This document shows positions 1 through 7,995 of a DNA stretch of 64,000 nucleotides, piece by piece. The notes beneath the pieces are model-generated. The model ran no database searches and was not told the DNA's origin. It saw only the letters and a list, made by a program, of their open reading frames with translations. The stretch is from CAZMVY01 sp964617875 (GTDB lineage Bacteria > Planctomycetota > Phycisphaerae > UBA1845 > PWPN01), in NCBI GenBank assembly GCA_964617875.1, contig CAZUAI010000012.1, positions 25,903 to 89,902 on the forward strand, read 5' to 3'. The number at the start of each line of letters is the position of its first letter. Positions within the stretch are counted from its first letter, which is position 1. Made by a program: the position numbers and the translations under genes.

Positions 1-425
1 TTGTACACGCCGCGAGGCGAACGCCCGACCACGCACATCCACGTGACGCCGTTCCGGGTGACCGGCGCGCACGCGAACCCGTGCTCGTCGAGGAACCCGA
101 CGCGCATCACGGCGTCGTTCGCGCCCTCGATGTCCGGCAGCAGCTTCCTGAGCCGGTCCAGGGTTGTCAGGACGATGGCCGGCTCGCGCGGCGGCGGTCC
201 GGCGGTCTCGCCGGCCTCGGCCACAGGCAGCGTCACGCCGTCCCAGCACTGCACGGTCTCGGTGATCGCCGAGGCGGCCATCCGCATGAGAAGCTCGGGT
301 TGAGGGCCGCTGACAGTCACGACCTTGCACGCGGCGGTGCCGTTCCTGGTGAGCGGAAGGGATTCCGGCGGCGCCGAGGCCACGACAGCCGGACAGAAAA
401 GCAGTGCTGCGACCCATGCCTTCAA
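1..425 (-). CDS. Secreted alpha-glucuronidase-like / DUF4838-type protein, N-terminal fragment
   Basis: The gene runs off the left edge, so only the first ~141 residues are present. A TTG start at 425 has a good Shine-Dalgarno (AGGAGG, 7 bases upstream) and is followed by a short signal peptide (residues 1-18, ending VVASA). The rest resembles the small N-terminal alpha/beta domain that precedes the barrel in alpha-glucuronidase-like and DUF4838 proteins. It has a residue pattern for helix, a short beta region, then VVGRSPRGVYN, matching the family's 'G.sprGv.ygvy' motif. It therefore probably belongs to a secreted carbohydrate-active or carbohydrate-binding protein. The catalytic part lies outside the window, so the activity cannot be stated. 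No ATG start is available in this frame. Confidence 0.6.
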   Translation of the reverse strand, partial: MKAWVAALLFCPAVVASAPPESLPLTRNGTAACKVVTVSGPQPELLMRMAASAITETVQCWDGVTLPVAEAGETAGPPPREPAIVLTTLDRLRKLLPDIEGANDAVMRVGFLDEHGFACAPVTRNGVTWMCVVGRSPRGVY

Positions 426-661
426 GCGTCTTCCTCCTTGCCGCACATTGCCGACGCGGCGGACATCGCGCGAAACGCACGCGGGCTTGTCTGGCATCGC
501 CCCCGGCGCCTCGCCCGGCCGCGCGGCCTTGCCGTGCCGCCGCATTATACTGGCGATCCCCATCGCGCCTACCTCGTTTTGGGGTCTTTGCCGGCGGGTT
601 CCGTGCTTCGTCGGGTTCGCCGCAGGCAATCCGCGCCGCAGGGAAGGCGCCGGCCGCGGAG

Positions 662-1801
662 TCAGGCCGCCCCCAATTCGTGGGCAAGATCGCAATAAAG
701 CCGCACCCGCTCGAGCGGCGTCTCCGCCGTCGGCGGGCTGCCAAGGCTTAGAAGGAACCGGCTGCCGTTCCGACGCGCCGCCGCGACCTGCCGCCCGATG
801 GCCTCGCGCAGCAGGGCCTCGTCCCCATTCTGCAGCACGCCGATTGCGTCCAGGTTGCCGACGACCACGCACCGCCCGCCGACCCATTCCACAATGTCAT
901 CGATGTCGTTGCGGAAGCCCTTCTTGCCCTCCTCAAGCCCCAGGGCGTCCATGCCGAGAGACAGGATCAGGTCCCACTTGCCCGCGGGGTCGCCGCAGAA
1001 GTAATACACACTCTTCATGCCGGCCGACCGGATCTCGCCGATCAGCCGTCGAAGAAAAGGCACGTTCAACGCAGCAAACGCCTCCGGGCTGATCATGTCC
1101 GTGAGGCAGTCCTCGATCCAGATCCCCGCCGCCCCGTGATCGGCCGCCTCGCGCACATTGCGGAGCGCCACCGCCAGATACCGCTCGCAGGCGTGCTGAA
1201 CAAGGTCGGGACGCGTGGCGATCATCGTCATCATGCCCTCGAAGCCCCACAGATCGTACGTCTTCCACAACGGACCGGACACGTGGCGGTACGGCCACAG
1301 CGTCCGCCCGAACTCGGCGATCAGGGCCGCCGCGACCTGGCGGCGATCCTCGCGAGCCTTCGGGGCCCCTTCCGCGCGGCCGGGCCCGGGGATTGCGGCC
1401 TCGATCTCCTCGGGCGACGACGCCGGCTGCTCCGGGCGGACGGACTCGACGCTCTCGGCGGTCCAGCCACCGGGACGGGGCGGGTGCATCGCCTCGCGCC
1501 GCCCCGTCCGCCGGTCGGTCCGAAACACGCCCTCGGACGACGCCTCCACCGTGATGTGCTCCTGGTCCTCGAGGCCGGCCCACGGGAACATCTGCAGCCA
1601 GTCCTGCCCTAGCGCCGCGACAAGATCCCGAGTCCACGCCAGTTGCCGTTCGGCGTCGGGCATGTGGAGATACCACCATGGACACCGCGTGAACTGCGCC
1701 CAGTGATCCCGGAGGAACACGCTCTCGTAACAGACGACCGCCGGCAGCTCCCGCGCGCCGCCCGCCGAAAACGCCGCTTCGATTCGCTCACGTCCATCCA
1801 T
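662..1801 (-). CDS. Uroporphyrinogen decarboxylase (URO-D) family protein
   Basis: A 379-residue protein of the URO-D superfamily. This superfamily includes uroporphyrinogen decarboxylase and the corrinoid-dependent methyltransferases MtaA and CmuA. Visible features are the N-terminal 'RERIEAAFSAG' opening, a central region with YYFCGDP and a C-terminal VVVGNLDAIGVLQNG strand-loop, which is typical of the barrel. Planctomycetes carry many paralogues of this family, often of unknown substrate and far from heme genes. No heme gene lies nearby here, so heme synthesis is not supported. The frame stays open 33 codons further upstream to 1900. The ATG at 1801 is preferred because the family begins there and a possible promoter (GTGACA, 18 bases, TACAAT; 1856-1885) lies just upstream. 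Confidence 0.75.
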   Translation of the reverse strand: MDGRERIEAAFSAGGARELPAVVCYESVFLRDHWAQFTRCPWWYLHMPDAERQLAWTRDLVAALGQDWLQMFPWAGLEDQEHITVEASSEGVFRTDRRTGRREAMHPPRPGGWTAESVESVRPEQPASSPEEIEAAIPGPGRAEGAPKAREDRRQVAAALIAEFGRTLWPYRHVSGPLWKTYDLWGFEGMMTMIATRPDLVQHACERYLAVALRNVREAADHGAAGIWIEDCLTDMISPEAFAALNVPFLRRLIGEIRSAGMKSVYYFCGDPAGKWDLILSLGMDALGLEEGKKGFRNDIDDIVEWVGGRCVVVGNLDAIGVLQNGDEALLREAIGRQVAAARRNGSRFLLSLGSPPTAETPLERVRLYCDLAHELGAA

Positions 1802-1855
1802 CGCGAAAACCCTGATACAAATCCGTCTCGCCGCCCGCCGCCGCTCCGGGAACGC

Positions 1856-1885
1856 ATTGTACGGGCACGAATCGAGGCATGTCAC
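1856..1885 (-). promoter_or_regulatory. Candidate sigma70-like promoter of the URO-D family gene
   Basis: Reading the minus strand: GTGACA (1880-1885), an 18-base spacer, then TACAAT (1856-1861). Transcription would begin near 1850 and give a ~50-base leader. Predicted by eye only. Confidence 0.35.
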
Positions 1886-2031
1886 GAGGCCCTGCGGCAC
1901 CTGGCATCACCGCCCCCCGGCCACACGCGACGGGCCCGCGATCAATACCGGCGCTTCAGCCCGGCGCTCGGCGGTCCGCATCGCCAAGGTACGCGGGGAT
2001 GCATGGCCGTTCCTGCACGCAGGGAGGACGT

Positions 2032-2119
2032 CAGGAACCTTTCCGGCCCCGGGCTGAACGCGTCAAGGCGTCCACCTTCCGCGAACACGGTGTTCTGCCT
2101 GTCCGGCAAAGGTTCCTGG
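2032..2119. repeat. Inverted repeat in the divergent intergenic region (1802-2229)
   Basis: The 428-base gap between the URO-D gene and the dockerin gene has no credible gene. It contains the arm CAGGAACCTTTCCGG at 2032-2046. Its near-perfect reverse complement lies at 2103-2119, separated by 56 bases. This could be an operator pair or a relic of a mobile palindrome. Confidence 0.5.
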
Positions 2120-2163
2120 CCCCGTTGGCACATACGGCCATGCACCCGGCACGCGGTCGCCGC

Positions 2164-2192
2164 TTGCCCCGCTCACGGAGAGGGGGTACAAT
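2164..2192 (+). promoter_or_regulatory. Candidate promoter of the dockerin protein gene
   Basis: TTGCCC (2164-2169), a 17-base spacer, then TACAAT (2187-2192). The predicted transcription start near 2199 leaves a ~30-base leader containing the Shine-Dalgarno TTGGAGGG before the GTG at 2230. Confidence 0.45.
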
Positions 2193-2229
2193 CTAAAGCG
2201 TTTCAGGATAAAACTTGGAGGGCGTACGC

Positions 2230-4185
2230 GTGCGCAGCGTCTGGCAGTCGTCGATCACCTGCATGATCACCCTTTGTCTCGCCCGGAGTTCCGCCTGGGG
2301 CTGGGATCCCGAGGTCAACCTCACGCCCGAATACGTCGGGGCCGGCGCCCCGAACATTGCCGTCGATTCGCTGGGGCGTGTCCATGCCGTCTACGCCGCC
2401 CAGCCCTCCGGCCAGTCGCTTCGCTTCTTTTATCGAGTCCGCATCGGCTCCACGTGGTCGGCACCGCAGGACCTGCCCGGCCCCAATCACAAGGAACCCG
2501 AGGCCGCGATGGCCATGGACGCCTCCGGCCACCTTCACGTCGTCGGCATCTACCGCGTCGATGGCACGGCCAACACGCCCTACACCGTCTACTATTGGGA
2601 ATACGACGGCAGCACGTGGGCCGGCCCGACCATGCTCAGCAGCGGCCAGGGCAACGACGCCAACAACTGCGGATCGGTCAACATCGTCGTGGACCGCAAC
2701 CAGGACCTTCACGTGATCTGGTCGCAAGACGGGATGACCGGCGGCGAAGGCGACATCATGTATCGCAAGCGTCAGGGCGGCATCTGGCAGGCCATTCAGA
2801 ACGTGACACGCAACAACCCCGGCACATCCTACGGATCCAGTTCCCCGGACATCGCCGTCGCCCGCAACGGAAACACCGTCCACGTCGTATGGCACGATGA
2901 CTTCCTCAACAACGGCTTCCAGGTCTACTACACCAGGAACACGAACCTGGGCGATCCGGCCGCCTGGCTTCCCTCCGGCCAGTGGCGGCAGATGTCCACG
3001 GGCGACTACGGCAAGGCTCCGCGCGTGATCGTCGATCGCAACGATGACCCGAACGTGTGGTGGATCGACCGATTCGGCGGCAGCACAAATGTCCTGGCCT
3101 ACAGCCGGCAGACGGCCGGCGTCTGGACCGCCGCCGCCAACTGGGGGGCCATCGGCCACCAGGGCGCGGCCTTCGACGCCAACAACGTGATGCACTTCCT
3201 GTACACGGACGCCCCGGGCGGCACGACCGAACTCTACTACCGGCGTTACAACTACAGCACCGGCTTCACCCCGCCGGAATTGGTCTCCGCCGGTTCCAAC
3301 ACCCTGAAGGTGGACTACGCGGCCCTCGCCCTGGACAGCGCCGGGGCCCCCTACGCCCTGTGGGAGGAGCGAAAAGGCGAGTGGCCTGGCACGGCCTACA
3401 TCTTCTACTCGACGACGGCCGCACCCGCGCCCACGGGCACGTTGACCGGCGTCGTCCGCGACCAGTACGGCGCCGGCGTCTCGGGCGCGACCGTCTCGGT
3501 CACGAGCGGCCAGAGCACATCGACCGGCCCGGGAGGCACATACGCATTGGCGTGCATGGTCGGCACGTGGAACGTTTCGGCGGCCAAGCCATACTACACC
3601 GGCCAGACAGCCTATGGCGTCGTCATCAACAACGCACAGGCGACCAACGTGGACTTCACGATCACGGCCCAGACGCCCGGCCCCGTGACGACTTTCACCG
3701 CCACGCCCGCCACGAATGCGAACCAGCTCCGCTGGCAGAACCCCGGCTCCGGCGCATTCACCGGCACCGTGATTCGCGTTCGTACCGACGCATACCCCAC
3801 AAGTCCCACGGACGGCTCGCACGTCACCGACGCTCAGGGAGCGCCCGGAAGCACGGCAACCTTCAACCATGTGGCCCTCGCGCCCGGCGTACGCTACTAC
3901 TACACCGCGTTCACCTACTTCCAGGACGCGAGCCGGCACTACGGCAGCACCGGCGTGAACACGTCCGCCGTCCCGTTGCTCGGCGGCGATTACGACAACG
4001 ACGGCGACGTGGATCTGAACGACTTCGCCCTGTTCCAGATGTGCTTCGCCGGTCCCAACACCCCCCCGGCCTACGGCGGCTGTGACAAGCCCGACATGGA
4101 CGCCGACGGCGACGTGGACCTGATCGACTTCGGCCTGTTCCAGTCGTGTTTCAACGGCCCCAACAACCCCCCGGCGTGCCGATAA
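2230..4185 (+). CDS. Secreted beta-propeller-like protein with CarboxypepD_reg, Fn3-like and dockerin domains
   Basis: About 651 residues, exported by an N-terminal signal peptide. Order of parts: a repeat-rich beta-propeller-like region (about residues 25-390; repeated 'I.VD..G..H.vw' elements as in BNR/sialidase-like propellers); a carboxypeptidase-regulatory-like beta sandwich (about 400-480, GTLTGVVRDQYGAGVSGATV); an Fn3-like segment; and a C-terminal dockerin type I pair with loops DYDNDGDVDLND and DMDADGDVDLID. Each is followed by the FALFQMCF/FGLFQSCF segment typical of Phycisphaerae. Dockerins bind calcium and cohesins or act as C-terminal surface modules. The enzymatic role is unknown. 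The GTG at 2230 is preferred over the TTG at 2215 because the Shine-Dalgarno (GGAGGG) lies between them. Confidence 0.85.
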   Translation: MRSVWQSSITCMITLCLARSSAWGWDPEVNLTPEYVGAGAPNIAVDSLGRVHAVYAAQPSGQSLRFFYRVRIGSTWSAPQDLPGPNHKEPEAAMAMDASGHLHVVGIYRVDGTANTPYTVYYWEYDGSTWAGPTMLSSGQGNDANNCGSVNIVVDRNQDLHVIWSQDGMTGGEGDIMYRKRQGGIWQAIQNVTRNNPGTSYGSSSPDIAVARNGNTVHVVWHDDFLNNGFQVYYTRNTNLGDPAAWLPSGQWRQMSTGDYGKAPRVIVDRNDDPNVWWIDRFGGSTNVLAYSRQTAGVWTAAANWGAIGHQGAAFDANNVMHFLYTDAPGGTTELYYRRYNYSTGFTPPELVSAGSNTLKVDYAALALDSAGAPYALWEERKGEWPGTAYIFYSTTAAPAPTGTLTGVVRDQYGAGVSGATVSVTSGQSTSTGPGGTYALACMVGTWNVSAAKPYYTGQTAYGVVINNAQATNVDFTITAQTPGPVTTFTATPATNANQLRWQNPGSGAFTGTVIRVRTDAYPTSPTDGSHVTDAQGAPGSTATFNHVALAPGVRYYYTAFTYFQDASRHYGSTGVNTSAVPLLGGDYDNDGDVDLNDFALFQMCFAGPNTPPAYGGCDKPDMDADGDVDLIDFGLFQSCFNGPNNPPACR

Positions 4186-4221
4186 GCCGTTTCACACGGC
4201 CTGTCGCCGCGCCGAGGGCGC

Positions 4222-4269
4222 AAGAAAAGGGGCAGAACGAGACGCGTCGTGACACGCTCGATCTGCCCC
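4222..4269 (-). terminator. Rho-independent terminator of the PEP-CTERM gene
   Basis: On the minus strand, GGGGCAGA pairs with TCTGCCCC (4262-4269 with 4229-4236) around a structured loop. It is followed directly by TTTTCTT. It lies 35 bases after the PEP-CTERM stop codon, in the gap between two convergent genes. Confidence 0.75.
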
Positions 4270-4303
4270 GGATGTCGTCCGGCGTCAGGGCCTTTCTGCA
4301 GCC

Positions 4304-4960
4304 TCAGACGCGGGCTTTCCGACGCAGCAACGCCACGCCGCCCAGCCCCAGGAGGATCATGCTCGCCGGCTCCGGCGTGACCTGCGTCAGCCGGATCGCA
4401 CTCCACGAACGCTGGATCTCCCAGCCGAAGTCCCACTTGGCATACAGCCACGAGCCGTTCTTCAGCCACATGTAGAGCCCACTCGCGCCCGCCGCGTAGT
4501 CCGCGGTCTCCGGCGTGTGCGGCCCCGGCCCCGTCGGCGTCCAGGTGCCCGGCGTACCCGCATTGCTGCCGATGTACTGGTGGTTGGTACCCCACGCGCC
4601 CGCCCAGGGAATGCCCGGGTCATTGGGGAATACCTCGCCGCCCGAGCCGTTGAACTGCGACTCGATCGGTTGCCAATCCATCCGCCCCGTCACGCCCTGC
4701 GGCGTCCACGCCTCGATCTTGTACAACTCCGTCGTGGCCGGCATGGTCGTCCCGTCAGTCTTCCAATACACACGACGAACGCCATCAATGCCGGTGCCTT
4801 GCCAGGCGCTCGAGCCGCCGTAGCCGGCCCCGGGGAACTCCACCCACCCGGAACCGCCCTGCCGTTCCGCGATCGGCAGGATCCATGTGTCACCCGGCGC
4901 CCCCATCGCCGATACGGCAACGCATCCCAATACCGCGACAGACAACAACGTCTTCTGCAT
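4304..4960 (-). CDS. PEP-CTERM sorting domain-containing secreted protein
   Basis: A 218-residue exported protein. The signal peptide is residues 1-20 (ending VSAMGA). The middle is rich in Gly, Trp and Thr and resembles no enzyme I recognise. The C terminus is a tripartite PEP-CTERM signal: TPEPASM, a hydrophobic stretch (ILLGLGGVALL) and a basic tail (RRKARV). By family knowledge this is cleaved and sorted by an exosortase, and such proteins are usually linked to exopolysaccharide or biofilm. No exosortase is in the window. The start has a strong Shine-Dalgarno (GGGAGGAG, about 5 bases upstream). The gene is monocistronic, with its own candidate promoter at 5159-5187 and terminator at 4222-4269. 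Confidence 0.9.
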   Translation of the reverse strand: MQKTLLSVAVLGCVAVSAMGAPGDTWILPIAERQGGSGWVEFPGAGYGGSSAWQGTGIDGVRRVYWKTDGTTMPATTELYKIEAWTPQGVTGRMDWQPIESQFNGSGGEVFPNDPGIPWAGAWGTNHQYIGSNAGTPGTWTPTGPGPHTPETADYAAGASGLYMWLKNGSWLYAKWDFGWEIQRSWSAIRLTQVTPEPASMILLGLGGVALLRRKARV

Positions 4961-5158
4961 ACGTCTCCTCCCTCATGCAACGCACAAGTACACGCCGAAC
5001 CTTCCCATCCCATTCAGCGTCAGGACCCGACTCGCCTGGCGAGGACAAGCCGGCCCATCGACTGAGCCTGCCCAACACGGGCAGAAGGGAAACAATTCAT
5101 GAAGACTGGTAAACACTCCCATTGAAGCGGGGCTCTCTCTCCGCCGTCAATTAACACT

Positions 5159-5187
5159 ATCCTATGGCAACGTCCTCAAATCGTCAA
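5159..5187 (-). promoter_or_regulatory. Candidate promoter of the PEP-CTERM gene at 4304-4960
   Basis: Minus strand TTGACG (5182-5187), a 17-base spacer, then TAGGAT (5159-5164). It predicts a leader of about 190 bases. The rest of the 4961-5499 gap has no gene. It holds a small hairpin at 5204-5221 (CTACAG/CTGTAG) and a perfect 8-bp hairpin at 5340-5356 (GATCGTGC, one base, GCACGATC). Confidence 0.5.
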
Positions 5188-5499
5188 GGACAAAACGGCC
5201 GCGGCTACAGAAAAAGCTGTAGGGTCAACGTGGCAAACCGACCCTGAGATCGAAGGCGGTGAAGTCCTTGTCGGCTCACAGGTTATCGGACCGCATGCCG
5301 TTGTGCCCGCTCTCCGGTGTCTGTCGTCTCCCATCAGCCGATCGTGCGGCACGATCCCGTTGCCCCCTGTCAGTTGTCCGTTGCCAGTCTGCGGGCCGCC
5401 CGGCGGCGGATCACGCATCCGCTCTGCGGCGGCGATGGATCAGACCGCTGAATAGACAGAATACGCGCAACCAGAACGGCCGATGCAGGCGGCGGGTTG

Positions 5500-6483
5500 T
5501 TACTGCAACAGGGACGTCCGCCGGTAGGGGGTCTTACGCAGGAGCGGCGACACGCCCGTGGTGGAGTCCGGGGGGATGTGGTACACGATCAGTTGCGGCA
5601 CCTGCTCGACAGGTACCCTCTCATTATAGAACGGCCGGTCCAGCACAATCGTCGCGTTACCGACGGCGCTCTCCTGAACAACACGGTAGAGCAAAACCTG
5701 TGGGCTGGTAGATCCTATGTCTGCCGTAGCCAGAACGGTCCCGGCGGGCAGTTGGGAGGCCAGCTGCTCGCCGCTCAACGCGCCGCTCTTCTGTACGCGA
5801 AGTTGATTCCAACTGTCTCGCACACGAGCCACGGTGATGGCTTCGGGTTCCGTCGTTGAGGCCCCTCGACCCACGAAAACGGTCCATTCGATCGTGTTGG
5901 CCAGCCCGCTACTCCCCTCGGGTCTTCCGTACAACACCGACCAGGTGTATCGCGGCTGTCCTGACGACGGATAACCCGCAACGGGAGGCGACAGCGGCTC
6001 TACGTCCACGTAACCGGGCTTGCTGGTATCCTGCCTTTCGCCGCGCAACCAGACGTTGAGGTCGAATTTGTCCAAACCGTTGCTCGGATCTGCCGGGTTG
6101 CCGGGAAAAACGGCCTCGCCCGGCATCACGGGCACCTTGGTCGGACTCGTCGCAAGCGAGCCCCGGGAAAGACTCTCGGCCACGACCGCCGAAAGCCGGT
6201 ACCTGAACGTGTTGGCCCCCTTCCTCACGATCACCCGCTCGGAACGATCCTTCAACAGCAGATCGAGCGTTGCGAAGGCCTCGTCGGCGATGATGGGGGC
6301 CAGCGTCTCGTTGGCGGCGGTTCGGGTCTGCTCAATGCCCACCGGGAACGTGGCGGCGACCATGAGGAGGCCAATCCCGAGAATCCCGATCGCAACCATC
6401 AGCTCCGCAAGCGAGAAACCCCGCCGCACCCGCCGGCCGCGGGGTCGCAAATCAAAGCCTGATTGAATCGGCACCCGGTTCAT
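5500..6483 (-). CDS. Type II secretion-like pseudopilin, GspI/PulI-like
   Basis: A 327-residue pseudopilin. The prepilin-peptidase site is near residue 22 (RRG then FSLAELMVAIGILGIGLL), with the conserved Glu at +5 and a hydrophobic N-terminal helix. The rest is a long globular domain without a recognisable match. It is last in a run of four same-strand pseudopilin genes (10157 down to 5500), as expected for minor pseudopilins of a type II secretion or type IV pilus-like system. In planctomycetes such genes are numerous and often lie apart from the secretion ATPase, which is absent here. The Shine-Dalgarno is weak (GCAGAGAA). Confidence 0.8.
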   Translation of the reverse strand: MNRVPIQSGFDLRPRGRRVRRGFSLAELMVAIGILGIGLLMVAATFPVGIEQTRTAANETLAPIIADEAFATLDLLLKDRSERVIVRKGANTFRYRLSAVVAESLSRGSLATSPTKVPVMPGEAVFPGNPADPSNGLDKFDLNVWLRGERQDTSKPGYVDVEPLSPPVAGYPSSGQPRYTWSVLYGRPEGSSGLANTIEWTVFVGRGASTTEPEAITVARVRDSWNQLRVQKSGALSGEQLASQLPAGTVLATADIGSTSPQVLLYRVVQESAVGNATIVLDRPFYNERVPVEQVPQLIVYHIPPDSTTGVSPLLRKTPYRRTSLLQ

Positions 6484-6673
6484 CGCATTTCTCTGCCACC
6501 ACGCCCCGTAACTCCTGTCGCCGGCTTATTGTAAGCGCGACCACCTGTCGCGGAAAAGGGCCGGCCAATTCCGGACCAGGCGGCAGCCGGAATCGCGGCA
6601 CGCCAGGCCCCGCCCGCCCGCATCTCCCGTTCCGAACGCACCGCGCACTTCCCCGCCTCCTGGGGCTTCGCAC

Positions 6674-7897
6674 TCAACTTGGCTCTTGCAACTGGCCCGT
6701 GTACGGGTTGATCAGCACCTGGGCCGTCTTGCCCTTGCCCTTGAGGTAGGTGCTCCACGGCCTGGCGCCGGCCTCCTTGCGGGCGTTCTGCTCATAGATC
6801 CACAAGGCGTTCTGCGACCACCGCAACCACGCCGCCGGCACCGTCGGCGCGGGCGTACGGTCGTCCCAGAGAAGCATCGGGGCGGTGTTCTCCGGGTGGG
6901 TCCTCGGGTCGAGGTCGCGAATACGCCCGAGGTCGCCCGGATTCGGCTGAATGTAGTCAGGGCCGTAGAAGATCGAGTCCCGGTTGTGCCGCTGAATCAC
7001 GGCCACGGGACGGATCACGATCTGGCCGGTGGGCGAAAACAGGATCGTGAACGTGGTGCTCGCGGCAAGATAGTTTGTAAGGCTCAGATCGGCGTCGGCG
7101 TCGTCCACATCCGAATCGCCGTCCCGGTTCACCCAGACCTCGCCCCCGGCCGCGAGTTCCACGCCGGCGGGGAACCGCACCGGCTCGCGGTTTGGCGCCG
7201 CCACAAACAGATCCTCCTGCACGGCCCCCAGCGCCGCTTGCCACGCGGCGGTCGGGCTGGGACCAAGCAGCATGGCCCACGTTTGCGGCGAGGCGACCCG
7301 CAACGGGTACACGATGACCGCATACGTGGCACCGTCTTCCGCGTGACGCGTTCGGGCGCCCAGCGCATTCCGTAACGAGTCCACTGGACACGGATAGCGA
7401 TACTGCTCGATCCGCACGCCCACGACGTGGCCGCGGGAGGCCGCGTCGGCACGCGCGGAGGCAAGGACCGTCTTCAGCGTCGTCCGCGCGGCGCCTTCCT
7501 GAACGCCGCCGCCGAGCGCGCGGAGCGAAACCACCGCCAGGGCGAGCAGGATGCCGACGATCGCGGCCACCACGAGCATCTCGACAAGCGTGAACCCCAT
7601 GCGAGCGCCGGAGTCTGCGGGCCGAGGGCCACGCGCGGAGGAGCCGGCACGACGACCCACGGACGGCGGACGGAACACCCGGCACCGGGCACCGGGCATG
7701 GGGTACCGGGCGCCAGTGCTGTCGCCGTGTGAGCGGTCCCGTTGTGGTGCAGGCATCCTGCCTGCATCCGCCCGCTGGCCGGAAGCCTGCACCACAAAGC
7801 ACGCGAGACTGCCGCTCAGAGCCGCGCCGGCGACGGATCGCCGATCGCGGATTGTTGATCGCCGGCCGGGGCTCATTCTGTTGCGAGCTGCGTTCAT
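6674..7897 (-). CDS. Pseudopilin, GspH-like, with repeat-invaded leader
   Basis: The prepilin signal ARMGFTLVEMLVVAAIVGILLAL starts about residue 98 of the longest frame (starting 7897). The mature domain of ~307 residues follows, with 'VWVNRDGDSDVDDADADL', an Asp-rich segment that could bind calcium. The first ~97 codons are unlikely to be functional protein. They translate a degenerate heptamer tract (about 7830-7870) and one copy of the GTGGTGCAGG palindromic repeat (7741-7799). Alternative starts are GTG at 7660 (leader of about 20 residues, the usual length) or ATG at 7600. None has a clear Shine-Dalgarno. I keep the longest frame because the neighbouring pseudopilin shows the same long-leader arrangement with a good ribosome site. 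Confidence 0.7.
   Translation of the reverse strand: MNAARNRMSPGRRSTIRDRRSVAGAALSGSLACFVVQASGQRADAGRMPAPQRDRSHGDSTGARYPMPGARCRVFRPPSVGRRAGSSARGPRPADSGARMGFTLVEMLVVAAIVGILLALAVVSLRALGGGVQEGAARTTLKTVLASARADAASRGHVVGVRIEQYRYPCPVDSLRNALGARTRHAEDGATYAVIVYPLRVASPQTWAMLLGPSPTAAWQAALGAVQEDLFVAAPNREPVRFPAGVELAAGGEVWVNRDGDSDVDDADADLSLTNYLAASTTFTILFSPTGQIVIRPVAVIQRHNRDSIFYGPDYIQPNPGDLGRIRDLDPRTHPENTAPMLLWDDRTPAPTVPAAWLRWSQNALWIYEQNARKEAGARPWSTYLKGKGKTAQVLINPYTGQLQEPS
7741..7799. repeat. Dispersed palindromic repeat, GTGGTGCAGG family, copy 1
   Basis: Left arm TTGTGGTGCAGGCATCCTGC and right arm GGAAGCCTGCACCACAAAG form an imperfect hairpin. Related copies occur at 10255-10351, 22009-22067 and 31621-31679. 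This copy lies in the translated leader of a pseudopilin frame. Confidence 0.75.
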
Positions 7898-7995
7898 GTT
7901 TCGCCGTTCGCCGTGCGTCGCTCAGCCTTCGTCGTTCGTCACTCTCGCTTCGTCATTCGTTCGTCTTGCTTTGGTCATTCGACCTTCACGGCCGT

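Noticed and set aside
2203..3939. A 578-codon minus-strand frame opposite the dockerin gene
   Set aside because: No signal peptide or domains; the plus-strand frame has clear dockerin and regulatory-like domains.
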